From NCBI GenBank assembly GCA_016748015.1, contig JAAOMT010000553.1, positions 152,923 through 216,922 of the forward strand: a DNA stretch of 64,000 bases, in the 5' to 3' direction. Made by a program: the position numbers and the translations under genes. Under the pieces are notes generated by a model. That model was given only the letters and a program-made list of their open reading frames with translations. It had not been told where the DNA came from and did no database searches. Every line of letters starts with the position of its first letter. Positions within the stretch are counted from its first letter, which is position 1. This document shows, in pieces, positions 11,931-22,630 of the stretch. The DNA is from Geosiphon pyriformis. Its lineage: Eukaryota; Glomeromycota; Glomeromycetes; Archaeosporales; Geosiphonaceae.

Positions 11931-12400
11931 TTTACCTCTTTAAACACTTCTTCACAGTTCGTTTTTATAATTTTTATTGCCACATCCCATCTTCCCCTTC
12001 TTTTATATTCCATTGAACCATAATGTTTTATACTTCATAAATCAATCCGTCTATCAACCCATATTGCTTTATAAATTATACCGAACCCTCCTCTAGCAAT
12101 TTCTTTGATATTCGACAAACGCTCCCATGGAATCCAAGAATAGTAATTCAATCTATTATCATATTTATAATTACTCTTAGGTGGAATATAGATTGGATTC
12201 TTAATTATTTCATCAACTTCGTTGTTGCCGCTTGAAGAGTCGCGGTAAAGTTTTTCAAAAAATGTGAAATGGCATACAGCGCAGTCATCATTACTATTAT
12301 TTTTAATACTTTTTCGACAAAATTCACACAGGTTACAATCATGAGCCTCTGGACGAGTTGTTCTTTTAATTTCTTTTAAACTTTATGTGAATAAAAATAA

Positions 12401-13755
12401 AATTGAATGGGCTATTATTCAAATAGAAGGTATATTCTAAATGGGGAGTGAATTCGTATTTATGTTGTTTCTCTATGTTTACATAATTTCACAAATTGTT
12501 ATTTATCATACTAAATAGGTTTAGCTATAATACACAAAGACCCCAAACAACAAAACGGATAACCATCTTCAATTAAAGATTATTAAATTTTTGTTCCCCG
12601 ATCAAAACTATTCGTGCATAATGCATCTCCTGATAAGAATAAAACTTTTCATCTTTTGGAATACCAGGGTAACGTTCTTGACATCAACATTATCTTTAAG
12701 AATTTCTGCTTATTATAGACTTTATAAGCATGCTCATGCATGAATTCCAATTTTCAGGTCGAAAATAACTTTAAAAAAATTCCAAGATTCAAAATCATGA
12801 TATCATTATAAGATTCAAAAAAGTCTTAGATACATTATTTCCAAATATTATGGCTTCCGGATTAAACCTCAAAAAGATATATTTCAAAAAAAATTGTCAA
12901 CATTTTAATTTCTAGTTCTCCTCCTTATCCATACAGGGTATAAATTATTTTACTGATCGAGTTTAAATCCCTTTTTTAATTTCCTTGTTTGTTTATATAT
13001 TATCTTTAAATACTACCCATTTTAATGAATGATTTGCTTCTCGGCTTTTCCTATTCTAATTCAAAAAACAAAAAACAAAAAATTTTGCTTGTTAAAAAGG
13101 CCGAAATTCTTCTGACAAGTAATGAAAACATCAAATGAAATATTTTCATCATAACCAGAGCGGAAAATTAACCGAGATTCACACCGAGATTCACACCGTT
13201 TTATATTTGTAGAATTTTTTTTTCAAAAGTCGATATTTGTTCATAATGTCCATTTAATTTTTTTTTGAATAGTTAATTATCGGATATTAGACTTTTCCAA
13301 ATAAATACCGATGCAGTGAAACGAAAAAGTGTAAAAAATAAGACTCAAGTTATTTCCCTAAATTAGGTAATTGGTATCAAGAGTCTGGGAAAAAAACAAG
13401 ATCAGCAAAAGGAAATACTTGATAAAGGTATAAAAAGCGAAAAGCAAAGGGTGATGTTAGTAGGACAAAAAAAAAAGAAATCACAATAATAGTGCGGCCG
13501 ATTAAATCTAATGCGAGCAGTATGTGCGTCAAAAATCTATGCTCTAAGAAGTGCCCTGAGTGAATGCGTATTTGATTCGTGTCCCCAAAGCCAATCTTTT
13601 GGATATTTAAAGCACTGAGGTCAATGTAATTTTTCACTCTTTACCCATTTCCTCTTAGGGTGTGTTATCATTTCGTTCTGCTGATTTTAATCACTAAATT
13701 TCTCAAACAAAATATAATAAAAAATTAAATCAAATTACGATCAAAAATAACAATA
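12401..13755. other. Intergenic region between kinase-like gene and FAD oxidase gene
   Basis: No gene supported. A minus-strand open frame at 13377-13637 has no recognisable domain. The right part should hold the promoter of the oxidase. It contains a 12-bp unit ACCGAGATTCAC in direct tandem at 13171-13194, continuing ACCG, and an A/T-rich TATAATAAAA near 13713, about 40 bp upstream of the start codon. Both are possible promoter elements, unproven. Confidence 0.5.
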
Positions 13756-16525
13756 ATGTTTCGACTTTTACTTAATCTTATTGGGGTCATTTTGCTCGTG
13801 ATATTATGTGTCAATAACATGGTTGATGGGTTCTCAACAAATGCTTATAAAGTCGTAGAAGATTGTATCAAGGCAACCGAGGCGGATATTGTTTTACCAA
13901 ATGATCCTCTTTATTTTGACGCTAGTGCCGGTGAAAGGATAAGGTTATTTTTGTTTGAAAACTTTTCCTTTTCATAAACCAGTGAAAGTTTTGATTGACT
14001 CAAACATTTTGTATTGGAAACGCGGGTTTCTTTTAGAATTAAAACCGAGCCTAAAGCCATCAGTTACCCAAAAAACGCTACACAAGTATCATGGTTGGTT
14101 CAGTGCTCCATAAAATTCAACGTGCCTCCAGTTCCGAGGAACGGTGGACACAGGTAAGAAAGTGGCATCAGCATTTTATTGGTTGATCACAAACACATAC
14201 CATAGATTATATTGATTGGCAATATGATTTCCTAAAATGATCAACATGATTCTTATCCAACAAATCACTAATACAAAATTTCCTATTACAGCTCTGAGGG
14301 ATACTCGTCAGTGAACGGCTCGCTTGTTATCGATATTAGCTATCTCGACTGGGTAAACGTAGATAAATCTTCATCTGTAGCTGTTGTCGGTGGTGGTATT
14401 CGCCTTGGACCCTTATATATTAAATTAGATCAGGCTGGGTACACCATTGTTTCCGGTTTACACCCTACAGTCGGCTTATCAGGAATCATTGCCGTTGGAG
14501 GTTGGGGTTTACAATCACGAAAATATGGTGTCACTGGTGATTTAGTATTAGAAGCTGAAGTCGTTACTTCAGATGGCAACCTAATTACTGTTAATGCAAC
14601 AGCATATGACGATTTATTCTGGGCTCTTCGAGGTGGTGGTGGTGGTCTCTATGGGATTGTAACACAATGGAAATTAAGTTTAATTCCTGCTTGGAGGAAT
14701 GTTACAGTTTGGCACATTGGTTATCCACAGAAAGTTGTTGACAAAGCAATAGCCCTTTGGTCAAGTTGGTCTTGGGGAGAACGCGATGATATGACCACAA
14801 CACTTACTATTGCTCACGATTCACTTACAGGCAGTGAACATGATTACGGTATAAAAATCCGGGGTCATTTCTTGGGTTCTCCGGATGAAGCGAGAAATAT
14901 CGCCGACACATCCGGAATTGAAAGTGTTACACCAGAAGCTTGTATCGAAATATTAACATGTGATAATCTTCAAGCACGAGCATTTTTTCTGGGTGATGTT
15001 TTTAGTTGTGGACGTGTTGATCTGTTGAATATCGGCACTAAACCATACGCCTCCATTAATGAATCATTAAGTCTTGCTGAATCCTTCACTAGTAGCACAA
15101 ATATAACAACAACTTACTCTGCAACATGGAATGGTGCAGCCGGTAATGTAACTGTCGGTATAATTCAAGGATATAACCCTGGACCCTTACAAATTCGAGA
15201 ACTTCAAAAAACCAAATCAATCTTTTTCAGCTCAGGGTTTACCTCTGACCAAATCAAAATCATCGTGGAAATATTGAAAACTTTACCTCTAGGCGCATTT
15301 TTACAATTTGAATCATATGGTGGAATTTTGGGTCGACAAAATATCGATTACACAGCTTTCCGTCATCGAAGAAACACCGCTTTCCATGTGCAAATTAATG
15401 TCGCACTTACGGGAAACGCTGCAAAGGACGCCGTTATTTTGGCGTGGCTTAATAGATGGGATACTGAAGTTCGTGTATTTTCCAATAGCTATTCATATGC
15501 GGTATGTTTATGAATTTACTCACTTCTAATATTGACGTGAAAATTTTTTTTTTAAACAACTAATGAGTTTCAATCATAAATACATTTATTTCCAATTGCA
15601 ATAGGGGTATGTTGATGCTGATCTTGAAGGCATTCACTTTTTTGGCACATCATCATCATCCAGCTCCTCTTTGGACGGTTCAGCAAATAATAATAGTGGT
15701 TCAGCTTCAGGGACTAGTAATGGAAACACAAATAGCAATAGTGGTAACGGCTCAGCTTCAGGGACTAATAATGGAAACACAAATAGCAATAGTGGTAACG
15801 GCTCAGCTTCAGGGACTAATAATGGAAACACAAATAGCAATAGTGGTAACGGCTCAGCTTCAGGGACTAATAATGGAAACACAAATAGCAATAGTGGTAA
15901 CGGCTCAGCTTCAGGGACTAATAATGGAAACACAAATAGCAATAGTGGTAACGGCTCAGCTTCAGGGACTAATAATGGAAACACAAATAGCAATAGTGGT
16001 AACGGCTCAGCTTCAGGGACTAATAATGGAAACACAAATAGCAATAGTGGTAACGGCTCAGCTTCAGGGACTAATAATGGAAACACAAATAGCAATAGTG
16101 GTAGCGGCTCAGCTACCAATGGCAACGCTAATGGCTTAAATTCGGGCAACTCTACAAGCTCCTCATCCTCATCCTCCTCATCCTCCTCCTCCTCCTTCTC
16201 ATCCTCCTCCTCCTCTTCCTCCTCTTCCTCCTCCTCCTCGTCATCAAGCTCAAGCTCCAGCTCTTCATCTTCCTCTTCCTCTTCAAATGCCATGCAATTT
16301 TATTTCGGTGAAAATCTTCCTCGGTTGAAGATCATTAAAGCGAAATACGACTCTGGAAACCGTTTCACTAATGGTTTGTTTCAATCACTTATAAATCCTT
16401 CGTGTAATTGCACTGACGTTCAAGGACCTGGTGTAAGATCAGATGCTGCTATTTTAACTATTCAGAATTTGAGTTTGTTATCAGTTTTCTGGGCTACTCT
16501 TTCCTTGGTAATGTTTATTGTCTGA
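13756..16525 (+). CDS. Secreted FAD-linked (BBE-type) oxidase with repeat insertion, 811 aa
   Basis: Four exons are inferred: 13756-13943, 14037-14153, 14292-15501 and 15605-16525, all GT-AG and in phase. Residues 1-27 are a signal peptide. The FAD-binding PCMH domain includes YPKN, RNGGHSSEGY (residues 97-106; His101 is the expected 8-alpha flavin attachment site) and HPTVGLSG, where His159 replaces the Cys used for bicovalent FAD in BBE enzymes. GGWGLQSRKYGVTGD and DLFWALRGGGGG follow as in the family. The BBE C-terminus is split: YVDADLEG (507-514) is separated from YFGENLPRLKIIKAKYD (738-754) by about 214 residues of Asn/Gly/Ser repeat and polyserine. The last 17 residues are hydrophobic after a small-residue stretch, resembling a GPI-anchor signal. 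It is probably a wall- or membrane-attached oxidase of sugars or other alcohols; the substrate is unknown. Confidence 0.9.
15698..16105 (+). repeat. 51-bp coding minisatellite, 8 units
   Basis: Units of 51 bp encode 17 residues (GSASGTNNGNTNSNSGN). GGCTCAGCTTCAGGG recurs at 15749, 15800, 15851, 15902, 15953, 16004 and 16055, seven apparently identical copies. An imperfect first unit starts at 15698 and a diverged one begins at 16106. The unit length is a multiple of three, so copy-number change preserves the reading frame. Confidence 0.95.
16157..16285 (+). repeat. Polyserine tract (43 codons, 42 Ser and 1 Phe)
   Basis: An interrupted TCC/TCA/TCT/AGC run follows the 51-bp array inside the oxidase gene. 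It probably forms a flexible, O-mannosylatable spacer. Mixed Ser codons show selection on, or slippage among, serine codons rather than a simple trinucleotide run. Confidence 0.9.
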
Positions 16526-17452
16526 TTAAATTGTGACAGATGCTTGTAAAAAGAAACCCTTTTAAATAATAGAACCACAGAGAAAGGAGGATACGATGGG
16601 AATCTTGAGTGCGGGAAAAATCAAACATGAGATCTGGCAAAAGATGAATTTAGATCAAATGTCCGAGAAATTAGGTGATGTGCGAAACTTGGAGACAAAA
16701 CTTTAATTTTTTAAATTCATCAAAAGACAATTTATTTCTGTCAAACATAATTTCTTTGCAAAAATGATTCAAGCGCAATTCGATGTAAAGTATTTTTGAA
16801 CAATGAGATCTACAATACTACCAGCTTCATATAATTGTGGATTTAATAATAAGCAATTATAAGTTAAAGATTTAAAATAAACAAATTAATAAAGTTGTTG
16901 ACTTGGGCTTATATTATTTCGTTGAATTGGATTGGTCTTTCAAAAAAAGTGATGAGTTAAAATCAATAGATCTCAAATTCCTCTGAGGAATTGATACGCT
17001 AAACGTAATTGATAACTTTGAAATATTTTTGGGATTTGAAAATTTGCAGTTTTTCCTATTCGAATTATTTGTTTTTTCATAAATATCAAGATGATCTTGG
17101 GAGAAGGAATCCTGTGCAAATTATATTTAATCCGAAACTTATTGAATCTTGACCAATCATAGTCAGTTCGAGATCTAGGAGACGATTAGTGACGTCATAT
17201 ATCCTCGAAAAGACTACCGGCTTGTTTATCAAATAAGGAATATGATATAGAAGGCCGCTTCAGTCTGGGATTCGGATTAACAGTCCGGATTTGGCATCTC
17301 CCTTCTATGTTGCTTCACACCAAGTCTTTCTCTGCAACCTCTGTATATTGAAAAACTACTACAGCGAAGTTCGAACCGTCTCTCGCTCAAATCCCAAATC
17401 CAGTCCAGACCTCAGGCTTCTATTCGTGCTACGTTAAAGTCGGTGTCGATAG
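16526..17452. other. Intergenic region between oxidase and trihelix genes
   Basis: No gene supported. 16526-16900 is presumably the oxidase 3' region. 17100-17452 has noticeably higher G+C and is the likely promoter and 5' UTR of the trihelix gene, with a CCAAT-type sequence near 17154 and a perfect CRE at 17190. Confidence 0.55.
17190..17197 (+). promoter_or_regulatory. CRE-type palindrome TGACGTCA
   Basis: A perfect 8-bp bZIP (ATF/CREB-type) site about 255 bp upstream of the trihelix start codon, with GACCAATCA 36 bp further upstream. Motif and position are suggestive; binding is inference. Confidence 0.45.
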
Positions 17453-19254
17453 ATGGCAACAACACCCCAACGCATTGTCTGGGAAGATGAAGCAACCAAA
17501 TGTCTGATTGAGGCTCGAAGACATGCCGACGCCGAGTTTCGTGCCAATAAAAGGACGAAACCTATTTGGGAGCGAGTAGCACAATATTTGAACGCAAAGG
17601 GACACTTCTTTACCTTTCATCAATGTCATGTGAAATGGAAGAATTTGTTGCGTGATTACCGGGTAAGAAGAAAAATCATTTCGCTTGTTTAGCTGCAAAG
17701 GACAGGTTCAAACGAAGCAAAGCGAGATATTCGGACATCTTTCAGGGATTTGGAAAATTCAATGGGGAACTTTATGAAATTTGAGAAATTAATAAACTTT
17801 CAAAAATCTTCACCTCGAATTCTTTGAACAGCTCACCAAACAGCATAATGCCAATAATCCTAATGAATCTAAAGAAATGCAAGCTGGACCTGGCTTTCTG
17901 GGATTGATGGATGAATTTCTAGGTAGGGATTTCCAATCATTTTTGTAATTATCTCAAGTGTTGGCCCCCGATCGCTCGCGTTCGAATTGGATTCAAAACT
18001 GGATTATGTTTCGCTTCGTTGGCGTCAAAGTCACCAACGAACCTAACACCGTTTTAATCTGGTTTGATCTCAAGTCGATCCTAGTCTTGAACCTTGGACG
18101 TGCGAAACTTTTTCTAATTTACTTTAGCAAATAAATTTCCTCAAAACTCTGCTTTCATTTAATGCAAACATTCTTTATCAAAAAATTTCTTTTATCTGTA
18201 ATTTAGGCAACTTGAATCACTTTTTAAATCTTTTCATTACAAATGTCAATTTTTCACTTTTTATTTATATTTTGATCTCTTGGAATTCCACCTTTATATA
18301 TTTTTTATTATCTTAGGATATTTTCAGCAAAGATTTTTACCATTTAATCCAGATATGAAACTTTTGAAGGGTTTGTTATAAATTAGGTGTTTTCTTCGAA
18401 TATCTGCTCGCTTTTTTCGTTACTTCTAATAGCTCAACTTTACGAATAATATTTATGGTTCAAGGTAAATCCTTTTATCAACCATTTAAAAAAAATTACT
18501 GTCAATATATTCCCAGAATTTATTTATTTCCTTTGACTAAATCTAGCTTGCTTCGCTTTAAATATTTTCTTATTTCGACCATCACAAAAATTCAAAAATG
18601 CATTCAATTTTGATCCTTCTTCACCAAATAGTTGTTATTTTTCAGGTTTCTCCTGTCCAAAATTCTTCATGTTTGATCCCCTTTACTAAATCAATTTTAA
18701 TTGTCAATCTATGATTTAAAGAAACGAATTCCCCGACAGTGAATCCTTCGATATGGCCTCATGAGGATCAACCATCACCAGACCTCGGTAATCTTGTTAT
18801 TCCATCAGATGCAATAATTACCCGACCACCATCTACGACACCCCCTCAACTGGTGCCATTGGCTGCGTCCAATACCATCACCATCACTCCCAATTCAAGC
18901 CCTACTGCTAATAAGTCAGGTACTCGTAAAAGAGTACCTATAGTCCCACATCCTATGCCATCAACGTTTTCACAACCTCTTATGTGTGTCAGCATTCATA
19001 CTAAGAAGAAGTCACCCTATAAATCAAATGTAATTGTCACTAAAGGAATGACTTTTGAAGAATTGCTGAATCACGTGTTTCCCAACGGACCGCCCGTTGG
19101 GAAACGATTTGTGACCAGAACAGCACTCGACGACAGTGGCAAAGAATATTTACCAAATCAATCTGTTGACCAACTTATCGGGGGGATAAATGGACATGCG
19201 GATTTGTGGGTTGGTGTAGAAGATGACAATGTAAATTATGATGAGCTGTTTTGA
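17453..19254 (+). CDS. Trihelix (Myb/SANT-like) DNA-binding protein, about 271 aa
   Basis: Best three-exon model: 17453-17662, 17832-17922 and 18740-19254, all GT-AG and phase-consistent (GTAAGA donor, TTTGAACAG acceptor, GTAGGG donor, GACAG acceptor). Exon 1 is almost entirely a trihelix/Myb-SANT-like domain: VWEDEATKCLIEARRHAD, then IWERVAQYLNAKG and CHVKWKNLLRDYR, with the Trp and Tyr core residues of the three helices. The middle is polar, and exon 3 has a Pro/Ser/Thr linker. A compact C-terminal block (MCVSIHTKKK to GHADLWVGVEDD) is not one I recognise. It is probably a nuclear transcriptional regulator. A coding-like stretch at 17693-17800 (SFRDLENSMGNF) lies inside intron 1 and could be an alternative exon. 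Intron 2 is long at 817 bp. Confidence 0.7.
18015..18041. repeat. Perfect 8-bp-stem inverted repeat in intron 2
   Basis: Arms TTCGTTGG and CCAACGAA are separated by 11 bases, in a locally G/C-rich part of the long intron of the trihelix gene. Function unknown. Confidence 0.5.
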
Positions 19255-19469
19255 ATTGGATTCGTAATTTAACCAAGGTTATCACAGTTCCCTGGGATCA
19301 TAAATTAATTTTTGGAAGTTTTATTTCAAGAGAGCAAAAAATATTGTTCGCATCACATACAAACATAATTAACTTTTCATGAGAGGACAAGAATATCGTT
19401 TCTCTGTAAGCAGAGTAGAATTTATTTTTCATATATATTTATCTATTCGCTCATCAACTTTTGCGAATT

Positions 19470-19504
<35 letters not shown>

Positions 19505-19632
19505 ATTGTTTTTTATATAACCACAGTTGAATCATAACAAAAGTACAAAATTTACTATTAATTATATTGGGAAAAGGATGTAATTGTGTTTTGTTTATGC
19601 TTTGCGAATTGTTGGTTGTTTTATTTGAAATG
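19255..19632. other. Convergent 3' region with (TA)n
   Basis: The trihelix gene (+) and membrane-protein gene (-) end toward each other here. A (TA)n run of about 13 units lies at 19475-19501. No other feature seen. Confidence 0.7.
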
Positions 19633-22630
19633 CTACCGTTTACTATTGAGTTCTACTACAAAATGATTTGAATGTTCATTTAATTTAAAATCATTATTAG
19701 AATTAATAATCGTTGGGGTCGTCGTGGTATTCAAGCACCCAGAACCATCGTGGTTTTTTTCATCTTCTTCCGAAATCAATCTTTCGTTGCCTTGTACTAT
19801 TTCTTGTGGATCAGAAGAAGATTCCATTCTTTCCAACTTTTTCACACCAATAATTGTGTTCGGATCAGGGTACGACCGTGGTGGTGGTATAGGTAAATCT
19901 TCAATTCGTACCTCGATACCCAGAGATATTTTTGACTCATTTTCGTCATCTTCAAGGTTATTATCGTAATTGTTTGTATACGTATCCGTATATGATGATG
20001 TGTCTTGATTCATTGTGTTCTCAAATTGGCTACTTTCATCATGATTTTTAATTTTATTACTTTTACTCTCACTAATATTGTTGTTATTATTGACATAACC
20101 ATCATCGGCTAATTCAATGAAAACAGACGGAATTGGCATTGATCCAGAAAATGGAAGTGATGTTACAGAAGGTCCCGATGATATATCTTCTGCCGTTTCG
20201 GTGGTAACCATTATTGAATCGCAATCATCCTTGTTCGTTTTACCGGGGGGTTTTTGATGCTGATATTGTGGTTCTTTAGTTTTTATTTGTGTTGATTGAG
20301 TATCAAATAATTTTAATTTATGATCTTTTGCTTTATGAGAGATTGTAATATTTTTTTCGTTGAAGTTTCCATTTATGGGTATGTAAGCAGAATCCCTAGA
20401 TTTTTTATCAACATTCTCAACAACAATATCATCAACATTGTCATCAATATCAGTTAACTTGCTAAATCGTTCCGTGAAAGCTGTGGTCATATTTTTCAAG
20501 GGTTGTGAGAAATCATTGGGGATATCTGATAAAGTAGTTTTTGGCAGTGGCATTGATGATGATCGACGATGATGACGATAATCTCGGTTATTCGGTTGAT
20601 ACACATGTGGTAGGGTTGAATTATCCGGAATTGATTCAACTCCTGCTATTGATATTCCAGGATCAGATCCAAAAATTGTATTTCCTACTGGTTTTCCTCG
20701 CCCCTCACTCGCAAACTCCCGTTGATGTCGTAATCCACTCCCACGCCAAGGTCTGGTCGGGAATGTGCCAACCATAGGACTCAAATTCGAGCCATTAGAT
20801 GACATAGACCATTGATAGCGATGTTGATTAAACCTATGTGACAATGGTTCGATTTCTTGTGCGCTTGAAATCGAGTATGGTCGTGGATTATTGTTAGATA
20901 CAATTGAGGGAGGATAGTGTGATCCGTTCCAGATACCAGGAAGACGAGTGTGTCTTCCAAAAGATTGTAATGATCCGAGTGAACGTATTGATTGTTGTGG
21001 AGTGTTGGAGTTTGTAGAGATGTCATAGGTTGCAGCTTGATCTGCTAGAGCAACAATATGACTATTTCGTGAGGGTAAGGAAACGAGCGAATCACCAGTT
21101 GAATTAACCATTAAAGCGAATGTGGCAGTGCCGAATATGATTGGAAAGAGAAGAAGCCAAAATAAACCGAATAAAATATTGATAGTATAATTCGAATGTA
21201 TTTCGGTGCGAGCAAAGATATAGATAAATGAGATCAATGCTAAGGAAATGAGGGTTATCGAAAGTGTAAAGATTTCTTTCTTTACCTATGATCAAAGAAA
21301 TGGGAATTAATAATAATAATAATAACTTTGATTTTTATAATTAAATTATTCTCAAACTCACTTTGACCATATCCTCCTTCACCTGCTCCACTTTAATCTC
21401 CTCATTCGATGCGTTTGATTGTAAAGTCGAACGTTTTACATTCCTAAAATGATTCTCGACACTTCCTCCCAATCGATTACTGAAATAAATCAATGCACCC
21501 GTCAATAAAACCAAATAAAAACACCAGAACCCATATCGAGCCTGACGATAAAATTTGGCGGTGGTAGCGTCCCCTTTGTTGGCGAAATGACCACTGAGAA
21601 AGGCAAATAGATTTAATGTGATTATCGGGGCAACGATAAGGAATAAGGTGAAAAGGTCGATCAGAAAAGGGGATGGGGTCCAGGTTTTGACAAAGCTTGT
21701 CGCGGAATTGAATGGATAATTAAGGGAGCGTGGGATTAAGTACGTTAGGCCAATTCTACAAGAAATGGTGGGAGGTTAAAAAAAGAGAGACGAATGACAG
21801 GATTAGGATTTTGTCGAGATTTTAAACAAAAATCTAGAGATGACTACTTACAGGTAACATAAAATACCCCAAAATGCAAATTGCCAGCCAATTTCAAACA
21901 TCACTTTTTATAAATTTCGGAATAATTTAAATAGATCAATAATTTGGTTTCAAGTTCATATAGAATTTCCGAATGTTTCAAATTTTGCATGAATTTACAT
22001 ACACTCCATGAGAACATAATTTTTCATTGAATTTGAAACAATTAAAAGGCTATCAATTCCCTGTACTGTTGATAACAAACATTCCATGAGTTGATAAATT
22101 CGAGTAAGAATTACATTAATTTCATTAAAAAAGAGCAAAAAAATACTCACCTAAACAATAGATAGCTGTTAAGAGTAAAAACATCTTTTCGATTGTTGAT
22201 CCGGGTTTGAAAAAGGGACAAAGTATTAATAATAAAATTTCAATTTTGGTTTCTAATCAAAAAAGTAAATTCTCCATCATCCCACCCTATATGCACTTAT
22301 CCCGTCTCACTTAATAAGACTGACCTCAACAGGCTTAGGCCTAATATAACCCACATCACTGGCTTTAACAATCCATAAGGTTTGCTGCTTCTTCTTTATT
22401 CGATACACCAAAGTCACCAATTCACAAATAGCAACGAAAAAATTGGTACAAGCGATTAATATGTACAAATTTCGCCACATATCTCGTTCATCCCGATCTC
22501 CACAATTTTGGATTAATAGACGAAAATCGCAAGCGCATGAATAGCTATGGGTCGATCGAGTGATGCATGGTAAGGATGAAGTTGTTGGGATGTAGATTTT
22601 TGTCCAGTTTGGGGTATGGGTCGTTGACAT
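19633..22630 (-). CDS. Seven-helix membrane protein with about 490-aa polar C-terminal tail (812 aa)
   Basis: Five exons on the minus strand: 22630-22325, 22184-22151, 21903-21852, 21755-21362 and 21285-19633. All have GT-AG borders and join in frame. The N-terminal 54 residues contain several Cys and no obvious signal peptide, as in receptors with an external N-terminus. Hydrophobic segments lie near residues 55-76, 103-118, 120-138, 161-184, 206-222, 267-287 and 299-320, giving seven helices. Exon 2 is a 34-nt microexon coding MFLLLTAIYCL within the second helix. The tail (321-812) is Ser/Asn/Asp/Pro-rich without a domain I recognise, likely cytosolic and phosphorylatable. The topology resembles a fungal GPCR-like receptor, but I see no diagnostic motif, so family and ligand are unknown. 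Confidence 0.8.

Larger units (their letters stand above)
10391..12400 (-). pseudogene. Protein kinase-like gene, disrupted (spans an assembly duplication)
   Basis: Read from 12400 downward, the first exon has a Cys-rich leader (HDCNLCEFC, CAVCH), then SWIPWERLSNIKEIARGGFG (ATP loop) and VAIKIIK (beta-3 Lys), ending at a GTAAAT donor at about 11932. A TGA interrupts it between RIDL and SIKHYG. After an (ATT)n intron the second exon (11724 down, repeated from 10974 down) carries MVHRSLHSGNIL, IGDLGL and PPEVLRG. The catalytic HRD aspartate is Ser here, while the DLG Asp is kept. At GDIYSF an indel shifts frame, so MLLWELATGKPPFHDR continues in another frame and the C-lobe stops soon after. The family is protein kinase, TKL-like, as expanded in glomeromycetes. 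With a stop, a frameshift, a lost HRD Asp and a truncated C-lobe it is most likely a pseudogene. 10451-11180 and 11201-11930 are identical, so the true locus is probably 750 bp shorter. Confidence 0.8.

Noticed and set aside
13377-13637. 86-codon minus-strand frame upstream of the oxidase
   Set aside because: No domain, no supporting exons, and it lies in the probable promoter.
15609-16139. Plus-strand frame with QLQGLIMETQIAIVV repeats
   Set aside because: Same cause: an alternative frame of the 51-bp repeat, without a domain.
15634-16293. Minus-strand open frame rich in Glu and Leu/Pro opposite the oxidase repeats
   Set aside because: The 51-bp unit is divisible by three and stop-free in several frames, so long antisense frames appear automatically. 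The oxidase frame is supported by conserved motifs on both sides.
17334-17400. GTTCGAACC-type word resembling a tRNA B box
   Set aside because: No matching A box or foldable acceptor stem nearby. A similar word at about 17970 also lacks a cloverleaf.
17663-17692. A 30-nt first intron in the trihelix gene (splicing to CTGCAAAGG)
   Set aside because: Far shorter than the other introns here, and the resulting frame ends in a stop before the next conserved part. A 169-nt intron to 17832 keeps phase instead.
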